From: Clostridia bacterium
GTDB taxonomy: Bacteria; Bacillota_A; Clostridia; Christensenellales; Aristaeellaceae
Reading direction: 5' to 3'
DNA length: 7,119 nucleotides
Assembly (NCBI GenBank): GCA_017412025.1
Contig: JAFQOY010000096.1
Span: forward strand, 1 to 7,119
The notes under the pieces are model-generated. The model made no database searches, was not told the origin of the DNA, and was given only the letters and a program-made list of their open reading frames with translations. Shown piece by piece: positions 1 to 7,006 of the stretch. Every line of letters begins with the position of its first letter. The stretch's first letter is position 1. Both the position numbers and the translations under genes were made by a program.

Positions 1-11
1 TTAAGAAAGGA

Positions 12-33
12 GCGCAGGGAAATTCCCCTGCGC
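12..33 (-). terminator. Hairpin terminator after dctP
   Basis: Bases 12-19 (GCGCAGGG) pair perfectly with 26-33 (CCCTGCGC) across a 6-base loop. Read on the minus strand, the stem is followed by TCCTTTCTTAA, a modest T-rich tail. It lies 38 bases after the restored dctP stop (72-74) but only 4 bases after the frameshifted stop (38-40). That is further evidence that 72-74 is the natural end. It could end the transcript or only reduce transcription into TRAP membrane genes lying outside the window. A smaller 6-bp hairpin (48-53 with 61-66) lies between the two stops. Confidence 0.65.
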
Positions 34-37
34 CCCT

Positions 38-1057
38 TCAGGGCTTACAGCTTATTTGGAAAGCTGAAAGATTACTGCATATCCAGGATCTGCTGGTACA
101 GATCAGCCAGAGCAGCGGTGTTGGCTCGATGGTCGGCTGGCAAGCCTCAACCCACGGAGCCTTGTCAGTAACTTCGATCACATAGCGACCGTCAGCAGCC
201 AGCTTCTCGAAGGTCTCAGCTTCGATCTCAGCAACCTTCTCACGGCAGACCGCAGAAGCGTGCTTGGCACCTTCCATGATCCAGCCCTGCTGCTGCTCGT
301 TCAGCTTGTTCCAGGCATTGTCGGTGATGATGATCTGCAGAGCGCCCAGGGTGTGGCCGTCCAGCAGCAGGTACGGGGCAACCTCCGGGAACGCGCCGGA
401 GAAGTAGTTGGCGGTCGGCTGCTCAGCGCCGTCCACAACGCCGGTATTCAGCGCGCTGTAGAGCTCGGTGAACGGAACGGTGGTAGCCGCAGCGCCCAGG
501 TTGCTGACCATGCCGGTCATGACCGGGTCAGCAGAAACGCGGATCTTGAGGCCCTTCAGGTCTTCGAGGCTCTTGACTTCGTTCTTGAAGAAGAAGTGAC
601 GGAAGCCTTCTTCGCCGTAGCACAGGCCGCGCAGCGGGAGACCGATCTCCTGCGGCTCAAGCAGGAACTCCTGGGCCAGCTCGCTGTCAGCGAAATTCCA
701 GAAGTGCTCTTCGCTCACGAAGGTATACGGGATGGAGAGCAGGCTGGCCTTGCCGCAGCCATACTGGGTCAGAGCGAAAGCGGAAATACGGCTGATGTCG
801 GTGATGTTGCCGTAGCCCAGCAGGTTGTCGAGGATCTGGTCTTCAGAGCCCAGAACGCCGTTGGCCTGAATGTCGATGATGATTTCGCCAGCGGAAACTT
901 CTTCAACCTTAGCCTTGAAAGCCTTAGCCATTTCGCCAACGATGGTGCCGTCAAGCGGGTTAACCTCAGCATAGGTCAGGGTGATCGGATCAGCCATGGC
1001 GACGGCGCAGGCCGCGACCATAACCAGAGCCAGCACGAGAGTCACAAGCTTCTTCAT
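38..1057 (-). CDS. dctP: TRAP transporter substrate-binding protein (DctP/TeaA family), C-terminus frameshifted
   Basis: This is the extracytoplasmic binding subunit of a tripartite ATP-independent periplasmic (TRAP) transporter, which delivers a carboxylate to the DctQ/DctM membrane pair. Residues 1-22 form a signal peptide (KK, hydrophobic core, V14-A-A-C17, then A20-M-A22 before D23). The family signature lies at about 166-215: DLKGLKIRV, LGAAATTVPF, ELYSALNTGVVDGAEQP. R173 is the family arginine that normally salt-bridges the ligand carboxylate, and R153 lies in the other conserved block. The start at 1057 is set by AGGAGG at 1066-1071, 8 bases upstream. After E311 the reading changes to an unlikely tail (PTPLLWLICTSR...). 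Moving by one base instead gives NTAALADLYQQILDMQ and a TAA at 72-74, so the intact protein would be 328 residues, not 339. No dctQ or dctM gene is visible before the window edge. The ligand is unknown; a sugar acid would suit the neighbourhood, but that is a guess. Confidence 0.9.
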   Translation of the reverse strand: MKKLVTLVLALVMVAACAVAMADPITLTYAEVNPLDGTIVGEMAKAFKAKVEEVSAGEIIIDIQANGVLGSEDQILDNLLGYGNITDISRISAFALTQYGCGKASLLSIPYTFVSEEHFWNFADSELAQEFLLEPQEIGLPLRGLCYGEEGFRHFFFKNEVKSLEDLKGLKIRVSADPVMTGMVSNLGAAATTVPFTELYSALNTGVVDGAEQPTANYFSGAFPEVAPYLLLDGHTLGALQIIITDNAWNKLNEQQQGWIMEGAKHASAVCREKVAEIEAETFEKLAADGRYVIEVTDKAPWVEACQPTIEPTPLLWLICTSRSWICSNLSAFQISCKP

Positions 1058-1119
1058 GGGGAATTCCTCCTAACATTGTTTATCCGGCAAATACACATAT
1101 TTACCGAATTTCTTGTATT

Positions 1120-1149
1120 ATCATACCATATTTCAGGTATCATTGTCTA
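1120..1149 (-). promoter_or_regulatory. Predicted sigma-A promoter of dctP
   Basis: On the minus strand there is a -35 like TAGACA (plus 1144-1149), an 18-base spacer and a -10 TATGAT (plus 1120-1125). The -10 is preceded by TGG, the extended -10 motif, which would offset the weak -35. Transcription would start near 1113, giving a leader of about 55 bases before the ATG at 1057. The region is AT-rich compared with the genes. Prediction by motif only. Confidence 0.5.
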
Positions 1150-1248
1150 GTATCCGTCAAAGCTCTTTATAAATTTTCTCATATATCCACCACAAACGGC
1201 AGTATCCGAATAACGCCTTGATACAGTCTGACATTCTGTATATTGTAC

Positions 1249-1276
1249 TTGATTTTTCTGTCGTCGGGTGTAAAAT
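1249..1276 (+). promoter_or_regulatory. Possible promoter of the ycxB-like gene
   Basis: TTGATT (1249-1254), a 16-base spacer and TAAAAT (1271-1276) form the best sigma-A-like pair upstream of the plus-strand gene, giving a leader of about 45-50 bases to the ATG at 1331. A second pair, TTGATA (1219-1224) with TATATT, has only a 15-base spacer and is less likely. Motif-based and weaker than the other promoters here. Confidence 0.35.
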
Positions 1277-1330
1277 GAGTTGTATAGTTCTCATTATTCA
1301 GCTTATCAAAACCGATGGAGGCTCTGCATC

Positions 1331-1870
1331 ATGAAAGAACATATCACGCTGCACGTGCGGATCAACAGCCGGATCTTCCGCCGCTTTGCCATATTCGACA
1401 CTTTCCGCTTCAAGAAGCGATGGAAGGCGCCTGCGCTCTTCGCCGCAATCTTTACCGCCTTTGCCGCAGCGGCCTTTGTGATGACGGACAAGGCGCAGTC
1501 CGCCATGATCGGCAATCTGCTGCTGGTTATCGGCCTTGGTCTGCCGCTTTGCTATGTGCTGCATTTTCTTTTGCAGGTGCACGACCAGTGCCGCCGCCTC
1601 GGGCTGCGGCAGCTTCGCCCGGCGTATACGCTCAACATGAGCGAGCGTGATCTTCGCATCATCAACGACATGCAGCAGGAGCCTGAGGTCACGCTCGCAT
1701 GGGATTCCCTGCTGGGCGTATGGCGCGGAGAATTTGCCTTCTACATCTATGCCGGCCCCTCCCGCGCGTTCATCGTGCCCGACGGGCAGTATGATATCAC
1801 GCCCGCTCAGATGTATGACTTCTTCAAGGCGCGCCTGCCGCAGGAGAAGCTGCACGGAAGGCGGCCCTGA
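1331..1870 (+). CDS. YcxB-like two-helix membrane protein
   Basis: A 179-residue protein of unknown function resembling the YcxB-like family of Firmicutes. Residues 1-30 are polar and basic (many R/K), followed by two hydrophobic segments at about 33-51 and 58-82 with a short loop between them, then a soluble C-terminal domain (about 83-179). That domain carries the pattern typical of the family: EVTLAWDSLLGVW (about 118-131), then a beta-rich FAFYIYAGPSRAFIVPDG (about 135-152) and a final helix (PAQMYDFFKARL). The ATG at 1331 was chosen because GGAGG at 1317-1321 lies 9 bases upstream; an in-frame ATG at 1280 has no such site. The gene stands alone, divergent from dctP, convergent with the arabinofuranosidase gene, and ends in its own terminator. 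Family assignment rests on topology and the C-terminal pattern, so it is moderate; nothing in the sequence gives a biochemical role. Confidence 0.7.
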   Translation: MKEHITLHVRINSRIFRRFAIFDTFRFKKRWKAPALFAAIFTAFAAAAFVMTDKAQSAMIGNLLLVIGLGLPLCYVLHFLLQVHDQCRRLGLRQLRPAYTLNMSERDLRIINDMQQEPEVTLAWDSLLGVWRGEFAFYIYAGPSRAFIVPDGQYDITPAQMYDFFKARLPQEKLHGRRP

Positions 1871-1921
1871 TTCTCCCCTTGCCTGAAAAGCCTCCTTCTC
1901 CGCCTGAAAAACCGCATCATG

Positions 1922-1960
1922 AAGCATCTCCGGACAGCCTGTGCCCGGAGATGCTTTTTC
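1922..1960 (+). terminator. Rho-independent terminator of the ycxB-like gene
   Basis: A perfect 12-bp stem (AAGCATCTCCGG at 1922-1933 with CCGGAGATGCTT at 1945-1956), an 11-base loop, and a run of five T (1955-1959) on the plus strand. It lies 51 bases after the stop. On the minus strand the stem is followed by CATGATGCGG before five T, so it is at best a weak terminator for the opposing operon. The rest of the convergent gap (1871-2032) contains no gene that I can see. Confidence 0.85.
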
Positions 1961-2032
1961 ATATATGCTCTTTATGCGTCTTTCGTCGGTCAGCCATTCA
2001 GCGCACGCTCTGCCTGCAGACCTTTATGCGAA

Positions 2033-3562
<1,530 letters not shown>

Positions 3563-4408
3563 TCAGCCCTTGACGCTGCCGGCCGTCATACCGGCCATGA
3601 AGGACTTCTGGCAGAAGAGATACACGATGATGATCGGCACAACCGCCATCACAGCGCCCGGCATCAGTACGTCATAGGCGTTGCCGTAGGGCGTGATGGT
3701 GGTGCCAAGGCCAATGGGCAGCGTGAATTTCGTATCCTGATTCAGCACAATCAGCGGCCAGAGAAGGTTATTCCAGCTGTTCATCGCCGAAAGAATGCTC
3801 ATCGCGCCAAAGGCTGGAATCATGATCGGCACCATGATGCGGAAGAAGATGCCGTAATCCGTGCAGCCGTCAATCCGTCCTGCTTCGATCAGCTCTTTAG
3901 GCAGGCCGCTGGCAAACTGGCGGAAGAAGAACACCATATACGCCGGAACGACATACGGCATGATGACGCCGAAGTAGGAGTTGGTCAGCCTGATGTTGGT
4001 CAGCGCACGGTACATCGGCAGCAGCAGGATTTCAAAGGGCATCATCAGCAGAATGAGCACGACAATGTCAAAGACCTTCTTGCCTCTGAAATTGTACATC
4101 GCCAGCGCGTAGCCGACGATGGACGCAAAGAACAGGCCGACGCCTGTCTGCAGAAGCATAATCGTCAGGCTGCTCTTATACCAGTCCCAGTAAATGCCGT
4201 CGCGGTACGTATTGAGCGCATTGTAGTTGACAAAGGACATCACATCCGGCTCAATCCGGAAGCTCAGCCCCTGACGCAGGATCTCCGTGCCCGGCTTCAG
4301 GGAAGAGAGGAACATGAAATAAAACGGCATCATCAGAAAAACAGCTGCGATCACAAAGAAGACGCCGATGATCATCGTGCTGACGTTTGCTTTGATCTTC
4401 TGATTCAT
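3563..4408 (-). CDS. Sugar ABC transporter permease, MalG/AraQ type
   Basis: Second inner-membrane subunit of the CUT1-type importer. The 281 residues contain six hydrophobic segments at about 11-35, 80-104, 110-133, 142-165, 195-222 and 249-268. The ATPase-contacting EAA loop is E175-A-G with G181, I191 and P194, fitting the EAA-x3-G-x9-I-x-L-P motif. The C-terminus SFMAGMTAGSVKG is typical of MalG-like proteins (Q/SxFxxGxTAGAVKG). Start choice: a GTG at 4411 overlaps the previous stop by four bases, but the ATG at 4408, sharing one base with that TGA (TGATG), sits 7 bases after GAGG (4416-4419) and is preferred. Either start implies translational coupling with the first permease. With an arabinofuranosidase gene next downstream, an arabino-oligosaccharide substrate (AraQ-like) is likely, though specificity is inferred from context only. 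Confidence 0.93.
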   Translation of the reverse strand: MNQKIKANVSTMIIGVFFVIAAVFLMMPFYFMFLSSLKPGTEILRQGLSFRIEPDVMSFVNYNALNTYRDGIYWDWYKSSLTIMLLQTGVGLFFASIVGYALAMYNFRGKKVFDIVVLILLMMPFEILLLPMYRALTNIRLTNSYFGVIMPYVVPAYMVFFFRQFASGLPKELIEAGRIDGCTDYGIFFRIMVPIMIPAFGAMSILSAMNSWNNLLWPLIVLNQDTKFTLPIGLGTTITPYGNAYDVLMPGAVMAVVPIIIVYLFCQKSFMAGMTAGSVKG

Positions 4409-5331
4409 CACGCATCCTCTTTCTTAAAGAAGCCCATGAGCACCAGCTGCACCATATTCACAGCAAACACCAGACCCAGCAGCGTGATGCCGATTGCAGA
4501 GGCCAGACCCATGTTGTTCTTGGTGATGCCCATCATATACATATAGCCGACGATGGTGCGGCCGATGCCGCCGGGGTTGGACTGCTGCCACAGCGCCACA
4601 GATTCTGTGAACATGGAGAAGCCGCCCAGCACCGTGATGGTGAGCACATAGATGAGCGTCGGGCGGATGGAGGGCAGCGTGATATGCAGGAAAGCCTGCA
4701 CGGCATTCGCGCCGTCGATACGCCCTGCCTCATGCAGATCCTGCGGAATCGCCTGAATGGCGGAATAAAAATAGACGATATTCACGCCCATCCAGCGCCA
4801 CAGCGTCAAAAGAACAAGGACAAAGTTGCTCGTCCCGGCAAACTGCAGCCACATCTTGGGCTGCATGCCCAGAACGCCGATGAAGCGATTCGCCAGAGAG
4901 GTTTCCAGACTGCCAAAGGCAAGACGGAACACAATACCGGCGACGATGATCGACGTCAGCGCCGGAATAAAATAGAGGGACTTGAAGAAATTCGGGAACG
5001 GCGCATGCCTGGAAGCCAGCATGGCGGCAAAGAGCAGCGGCACGGGAATCAGAATGGCCACGTCCCACACGGTAAACCATGCCGTGGTCTTCAGCGCCAT
5101 GATGTAGTTCTTGTTCAGGAGCTTTCCGTAGTTGCTCAGGCCGATGAACTCCGCCGTTCTGGGACCGTCAATCCGCTGGAAGCTCATGACGACCGAGGCA
5201 ATCGTGGGATACAGATAAACGCAGAGCAGATAAATGACAAAGGGAGAAATCATGATATAGGGCACAATGCGCGGATCATTGAGACCGGTTATCCGTGCTC
5301 TGGGACGCTTTTGCCGGAGTGTTGGCTGCAT
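4408..5331 (-). CDS. Sugar ABC transporter permease, MalF/AraP type
   Basis: First inner-membrane subunit of the CUT1-type importer, pairing with the MalG-type subunit. The 307 residues contain six hydrophobic segments at about 27-50, 82-106, 115-140, 169-195, 225-247 and 275-302. The EAA loop E201-A-G-R-I-D-G207 ... I217-T-L219-P220 fits the family motif exactly; this loop docks onto the ATPase. The ATG at 5331 was chosen because AAGGAGG (5339-5345) lies 7 bases upstream. The in-frame ATG at 5358 would add nine residues but has no ribosome site and lies in the loop of a hairpin (5348-5367). The gene overlaps the next permease at its stop codon and follows the binding-protein gene after a 145-base gap containing a strong hairpin. 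Substrate assignment as arabino-oligosaccharide comes from the neighbouring GH51 gene, not from the protein itself. Confidence 0.93.
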   Translation of the reverse strand: MQPTLRQKRPRARITGLNDPRIVPYIMISPFVIYLLCVYLYPTIASVVMSFQRIDGPRTAEFIGLSNYGKLLNKNYIMALKTTAWFTVWDVAILIPVPLLFAAMLASRHAPFPNFFKSLYFIPALTSIIVAGIVFRLAFGSLETSLANRFIGVLGMQPKMWLQFAGTSNFVLVLLTLWRWMGVNIVYFYSAIQAIPQDLHEAGRIDGANAVQAFLHITLPSIRPTLIYVLTITVLGGFSMFTESVALWQQSNPGGIGRTIVGYMYMMGITKNNMGLASAIGITLLGLVFAVNMVQLVLMGFFKKEDA

Positions 5332-5347
5332 TTGGCGCCCTCCTTCC

Positions 5348-5367
5348 TGATGAATCATGGTTCATCA
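5348..5367 (-). promoter_or_regulatory. Small hairpin just upstream of the first permease's ribosome site
   Basis: TGATGAA (5348-5354) and TTCATCA (5361-5367) form a perfect 7-bp stem with a 6-base loop. In the mRNA it ends two bases before the AAGGAGG site (5339-5345). It leaves that site single-stranded and hides the alternative upstream ATG in its loop. A role in ribosome access or as a 5' barrier after processing at the larger upstream hairpin is possible but unproven. Confidence 0.35.
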
Positions 5368-5401
5368 TCCATATTGGGTATGCGGCTCACAGCAGAACAG
5401 A

Positions 5402-5438
5402 AAGAGGGAGAAGGGAAGAATTCCCCCTTCTCCCTCTT
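5402..5438 (-). terminator. Intercistronic hairpin after the binding-protein gene
   Basis: AAGAGGGAGAAGGG (5402-5415) pairs perfectly with CCCTTCTCCCTCTT (5425-5438) around a 9-base loop, 38 bases after the binding-protein stop. On the minus strand the stem runs into TCTGTTCTGC, only moderately T-rich, so it is more likely a partial terminator or an RNA-stabilising stem than a full stop. Hairpins in this place are known in binding-protein-dependent importers (for example the malE-malF gap in Escherichia coli) and give more binding protein than membrane subunits. The genes on both sides are on the same strand and functionally linked, which favours read-through. Confidence 0.75.
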
Positions 5439-5476
5439 CGATCATCCGAGGAGCAATCTGATTGATGAGGATAGGA

Positions 5477-6751
5477 TTACTCGATCATCAGGCGGAGCTC
5501 TTCAGCGCAGTCCTGAGCGACGGTCGCCGGATCCTGACGCAGGATGAAGAGGTTGTAGCCCATCTGCTGCTTGACGATATCGGCAGCGGTCGGATAGGTA
5601 TCGATCAGGCAGGTCGGAGCAACGCTGTCAAGCGTTCCTTCGATCGCAGCGAAGATGTTGTCCTCATAGTACTGGAAGAACTTGTTGTCCTGCTTCAGAT
5701 CCTCGGAACCATACAGATCGGTGCGGATCGGATCGAAGCCCAGCAGCAGCCAGGACTGCAGGCCGGCGTCATAGCTCATGGTGGCGAAAGCCAGATAATC
5801 CTTGGCCAGCTCGACGTTCTTGCTGGTCTTGATTACGGCAGTACCGGTGCCGCCCATCTGAGCAGTCTTGTAGCCGCCGTCGGTCCATACCGGCATCGGA
5901 GCAACCTTCATCTTGCCCTGGAGATCCGGCATGTAGTTGAGGAAGCGGTCGCTGTACCAGAACGGCATCATAACCGCGGCAGAGTTGCCCTGGTTCATCC
6001 AGCCGTAGTACTCCTCAGCATGGTGATTGCCGCCCGGCGTCGCGATGGCGGTGCCGTCCTTCATCATGCCGTCCATGAAGGCGAGGGTGTCGATGACAAC
6101 CTGCTCGTCCATGCGGACGCTGCCGTCTTCGGCAAGCCAGTCGCCGCCATGCTGGCTGACCATCGGATAGATGCTCCAGCAGTCGCTGGTTTCCCAGGTG
6201 GTCATAACCTTGCCGGTCTTCTCAAGCACAACCTTGCCGGCCGCGGCGAAGTCGTCCCAGGTCTTGATGGTCTTGTAGTCGATACCGGCGGCTTCGAGAA
6301 TCTCGGTGTTGTAGAACACAACACAGGCGCCGATGTGGTGGTCAATGCCGTAGTAGTTGCCCTGACGCGCATAGTTGTCAAGGCGCGGCATGACGAGCAC
6401 ATCCTTGAGCGGCTCGACATAGTCGTTCATCGGAGCCAGCTGGATGTCGCCCTTGAGGTAGTTGGCAAACATGTTGATCTCGATGTCGGAGATATCCGGC
6501 GCGCCTTCGCCGGTCTGCAGCGCGATGGTCAGCTTGCTGTGCATGTCTTCATACGGATAAACCTGCATGTCGATCTCCAGCTTCGGGCCGGTGGTCTGCG
6601 CATTGTACTTCTCCAGCTGATCCTTATACAGCTGCAGATGCAGTTCCTGGAATGTCCACAGCGTCAGCTTCACGGTTTCTTCTGCAACAGCGCTCACGCA
6701 GCCAAGAACCATGATCAGCGCGAGGATAACCGCCAATAACTTTTTGGACAT
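5477..6751 (-). CDS. Sugar ABC transporter substrate-binding protein (family 1, AraN-like)
   Basis: Extracytoplasmic receptor that captures the sugar and hands it to the two permeases. The 424 residues (typical 420-450) start with a signal peptide: MSKK, a hydrophobic core of about 5-17, C18, then A21-V-A23 before E24. Family 1 features follow in order: KLTLWTF (28-34), GEGAPDISDIE (81-91), YGIDHHIGACVVFYNTEIL (134-152), the TWDDFAAAGK helix (164-173), the GNSAAVMMPFW region (255-265), MGGTGTAVIKTSKN and AKDYLAFAT (299-324). Aromatics such as W32, W192, W265 and W289 are candidate sugar-stacking residues. The ATG at 6751 was chosen for AGGAGG at 6758-6763 with a 7-base spacing; an in-frame ATG at 6793 has no such site, lies inside a leader hairpin and would put 14 polar residues before the signal peptide. 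It is the first gene of the operon. An arabino-oligosaccharide ligand is inferred from the GH51 gene downstream; xylo- or galacto-oligosaccharides remain possible. Confidence 0.93.
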   Translation of the reverse strand: MSKKLLAVILALIMVLGCVSAVAEETVKLTLWTFQELHLQLYKDQLEKYNAQTTGPKLEIDMQVYPYEDMHSKLTIALQTGEGAPDISDIEINMFANYLKGDIQLAPMNDYVEPLKDVLVMPRLDNYARQGNYYGIDHHIGACVVFYNTEILEAAGIDYKTIKTWDDFAAAGKVVLEKTGKVMTTWETSDCWSIYPMVSQHGGDWLAEDGSVRMDEQVVIDTLAFMDGMMKDGTAIATPGGNHHAEEYYGWMNQGNSAAVMMPFWYSDRFLNYMPDLQGKMKVAPMPVWTDGGYKTAQMGGTGTAVIKTSKNVELAKDYLAFATMSYDAGLQSWLLLGFDPIRTDLYGSEDLKQDNKFFQYYEDNIFAAIEGTLDSVAPTCLIDTYPTAADIVKQQMGYNLFILRQDPATVAQDCAEELRLMIE

Positions 6752-6774
6752 AATAACCCTCCTGATTTTGTTCA

Positions 6775-6813
6775 GTTTTGTGTTTGTGCGCATTCAAAGC
6801 ACACAAACAAAAC
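6775..6813 (-). promoter_or_regulatory. Stem-loop in the mRNA leader of the sugar operon
   Basis: The 15-base arms 6775-6789 and 6799-6813 pair at 13 of 15 positions around a 9-base loop. It lies in the predicted ~105-base leader and its end is about 12 bases upstream of the Shine-Dalgarno site. I do not recognise it as a known riboswitch or T-box. It could protect the 5' end of the mRNA or tune translation; no T-run follows, so it is not a terminator. Confidence 0.5.
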
Positions 6814-6836
6814 GCGGTGGTATTGATCCTTTTGTA

Positions 6837-6850
6837 GATTAACGTTAATC
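6837..6850. promoter_or_regulatory. Predicted LacI-type operator
   Basis: GATTAACGTTAATC is a perfect 14-bp palindrome with a central CG, the usual form of a LacI/GalR-family operator. Its centre lies about 13 bases downstream of the predicted start of transcription of the sugar operon (near 6857), so a bound repressor would block the promoter or early elongation. The divergent gene at 7007 encodes a LacI-type DNA-binding domain and is the natural candidate to bind it. The link is inferred from position and symmetry. Confidence 0.65.
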
Positions 6851-6863
6851 CATTTCTATGTTA

Positions 6864-6892
6864 ATTGTAATGGATGTTTACGTTGTTGTCAA
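6864..6892 (-). promoter_or_regulatory. Predicted strong sigma-A promoter of the sugar operon
   Basis: On the minus strand a perfect -35 TTGACA (plus 6887-6892), an exact 17-base spacer and a -10 TACAAT (plus 6864-6869, one mismatch from consensus). It is the strongest promoter in the window, as suits an operon kept off by a repressor. Predicted start near 6857, leader about 105 bases. Confidence 0.8.
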
Positions 6893-6943
6893 TACGGGAA
6901 TTCATGAATATATCACATTATTGATTGCGCCGGGAGAAGCCGA

Positions 6944-6972
6944 TTGTCAAACAAAGCCTCCTATGATATGAT
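6944..6972 (+). promoter_or_regulatory. Predicted sigma-A promoter of the lacI-type gene
   Basis: TTGTCA (6944-6949), a 17-base spacer and TATGAT (6967-6972) form a good plus-strand promoter. The start of transcription would be near 6979, giving a leader of about 28 bases before the ATG at 7007. Its -35 lies about 50 bases from that of the divergent operon promoter, so the two regulatory regions do not overlap directly. Confidence 0.65.
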
Positions 6973-7006
6973 ATACATCAGAATTTACCAGCATGGAGTT
7001 TTGGAA

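Noticed and set aside
260..1150. 296-codon open frame on the plus strand opposite dctP
   Set aside because: Antisense to a clear DctP protein and running into its promoter; no plausible product.
1881..1910. Direct repeat GCCTGAAAA at 1881 and 1902
   Set aside because: Only nine bases in a short convergent gap, with no further copies; likely chance.
1298..1927. 209-codon open frame on the minus strand opposite the ycxB-like gene
   Set aside because: The plus-strand frame has a ribosome site, two membrane segments and a terminator; the antisense product has none of these.
5332..5358. Nine-residue longer start for the first permease
   Set aside because: No ribosome site before 5358, whereas AAGGAGG is ideally placed for 5331.
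4684..5547. 287-codon open frame on the plus strand opposite the first permease gene
   Set aside because: Opposite a permease with a perfect EAA loop; the product is Gly/Arg/Gln/His-rich and spans the intercistronic hairpin.
5462..6739. 425-codon open frame on the plus strand opposite the sugar-binding protein gene
   Set aside because: It mirrors the codons of a well-recognised binding protein; the product has low-complexity Val/Leu/His/Asp composition and no recognisable domain.
6752..6793. Fourteen-residue longer start for the sugar-binding protein
   Set aside because: It has no ribosome site and lies in the leader stem-loop; the 6751 start gives a standard signal peptide and an AGGAGG site.
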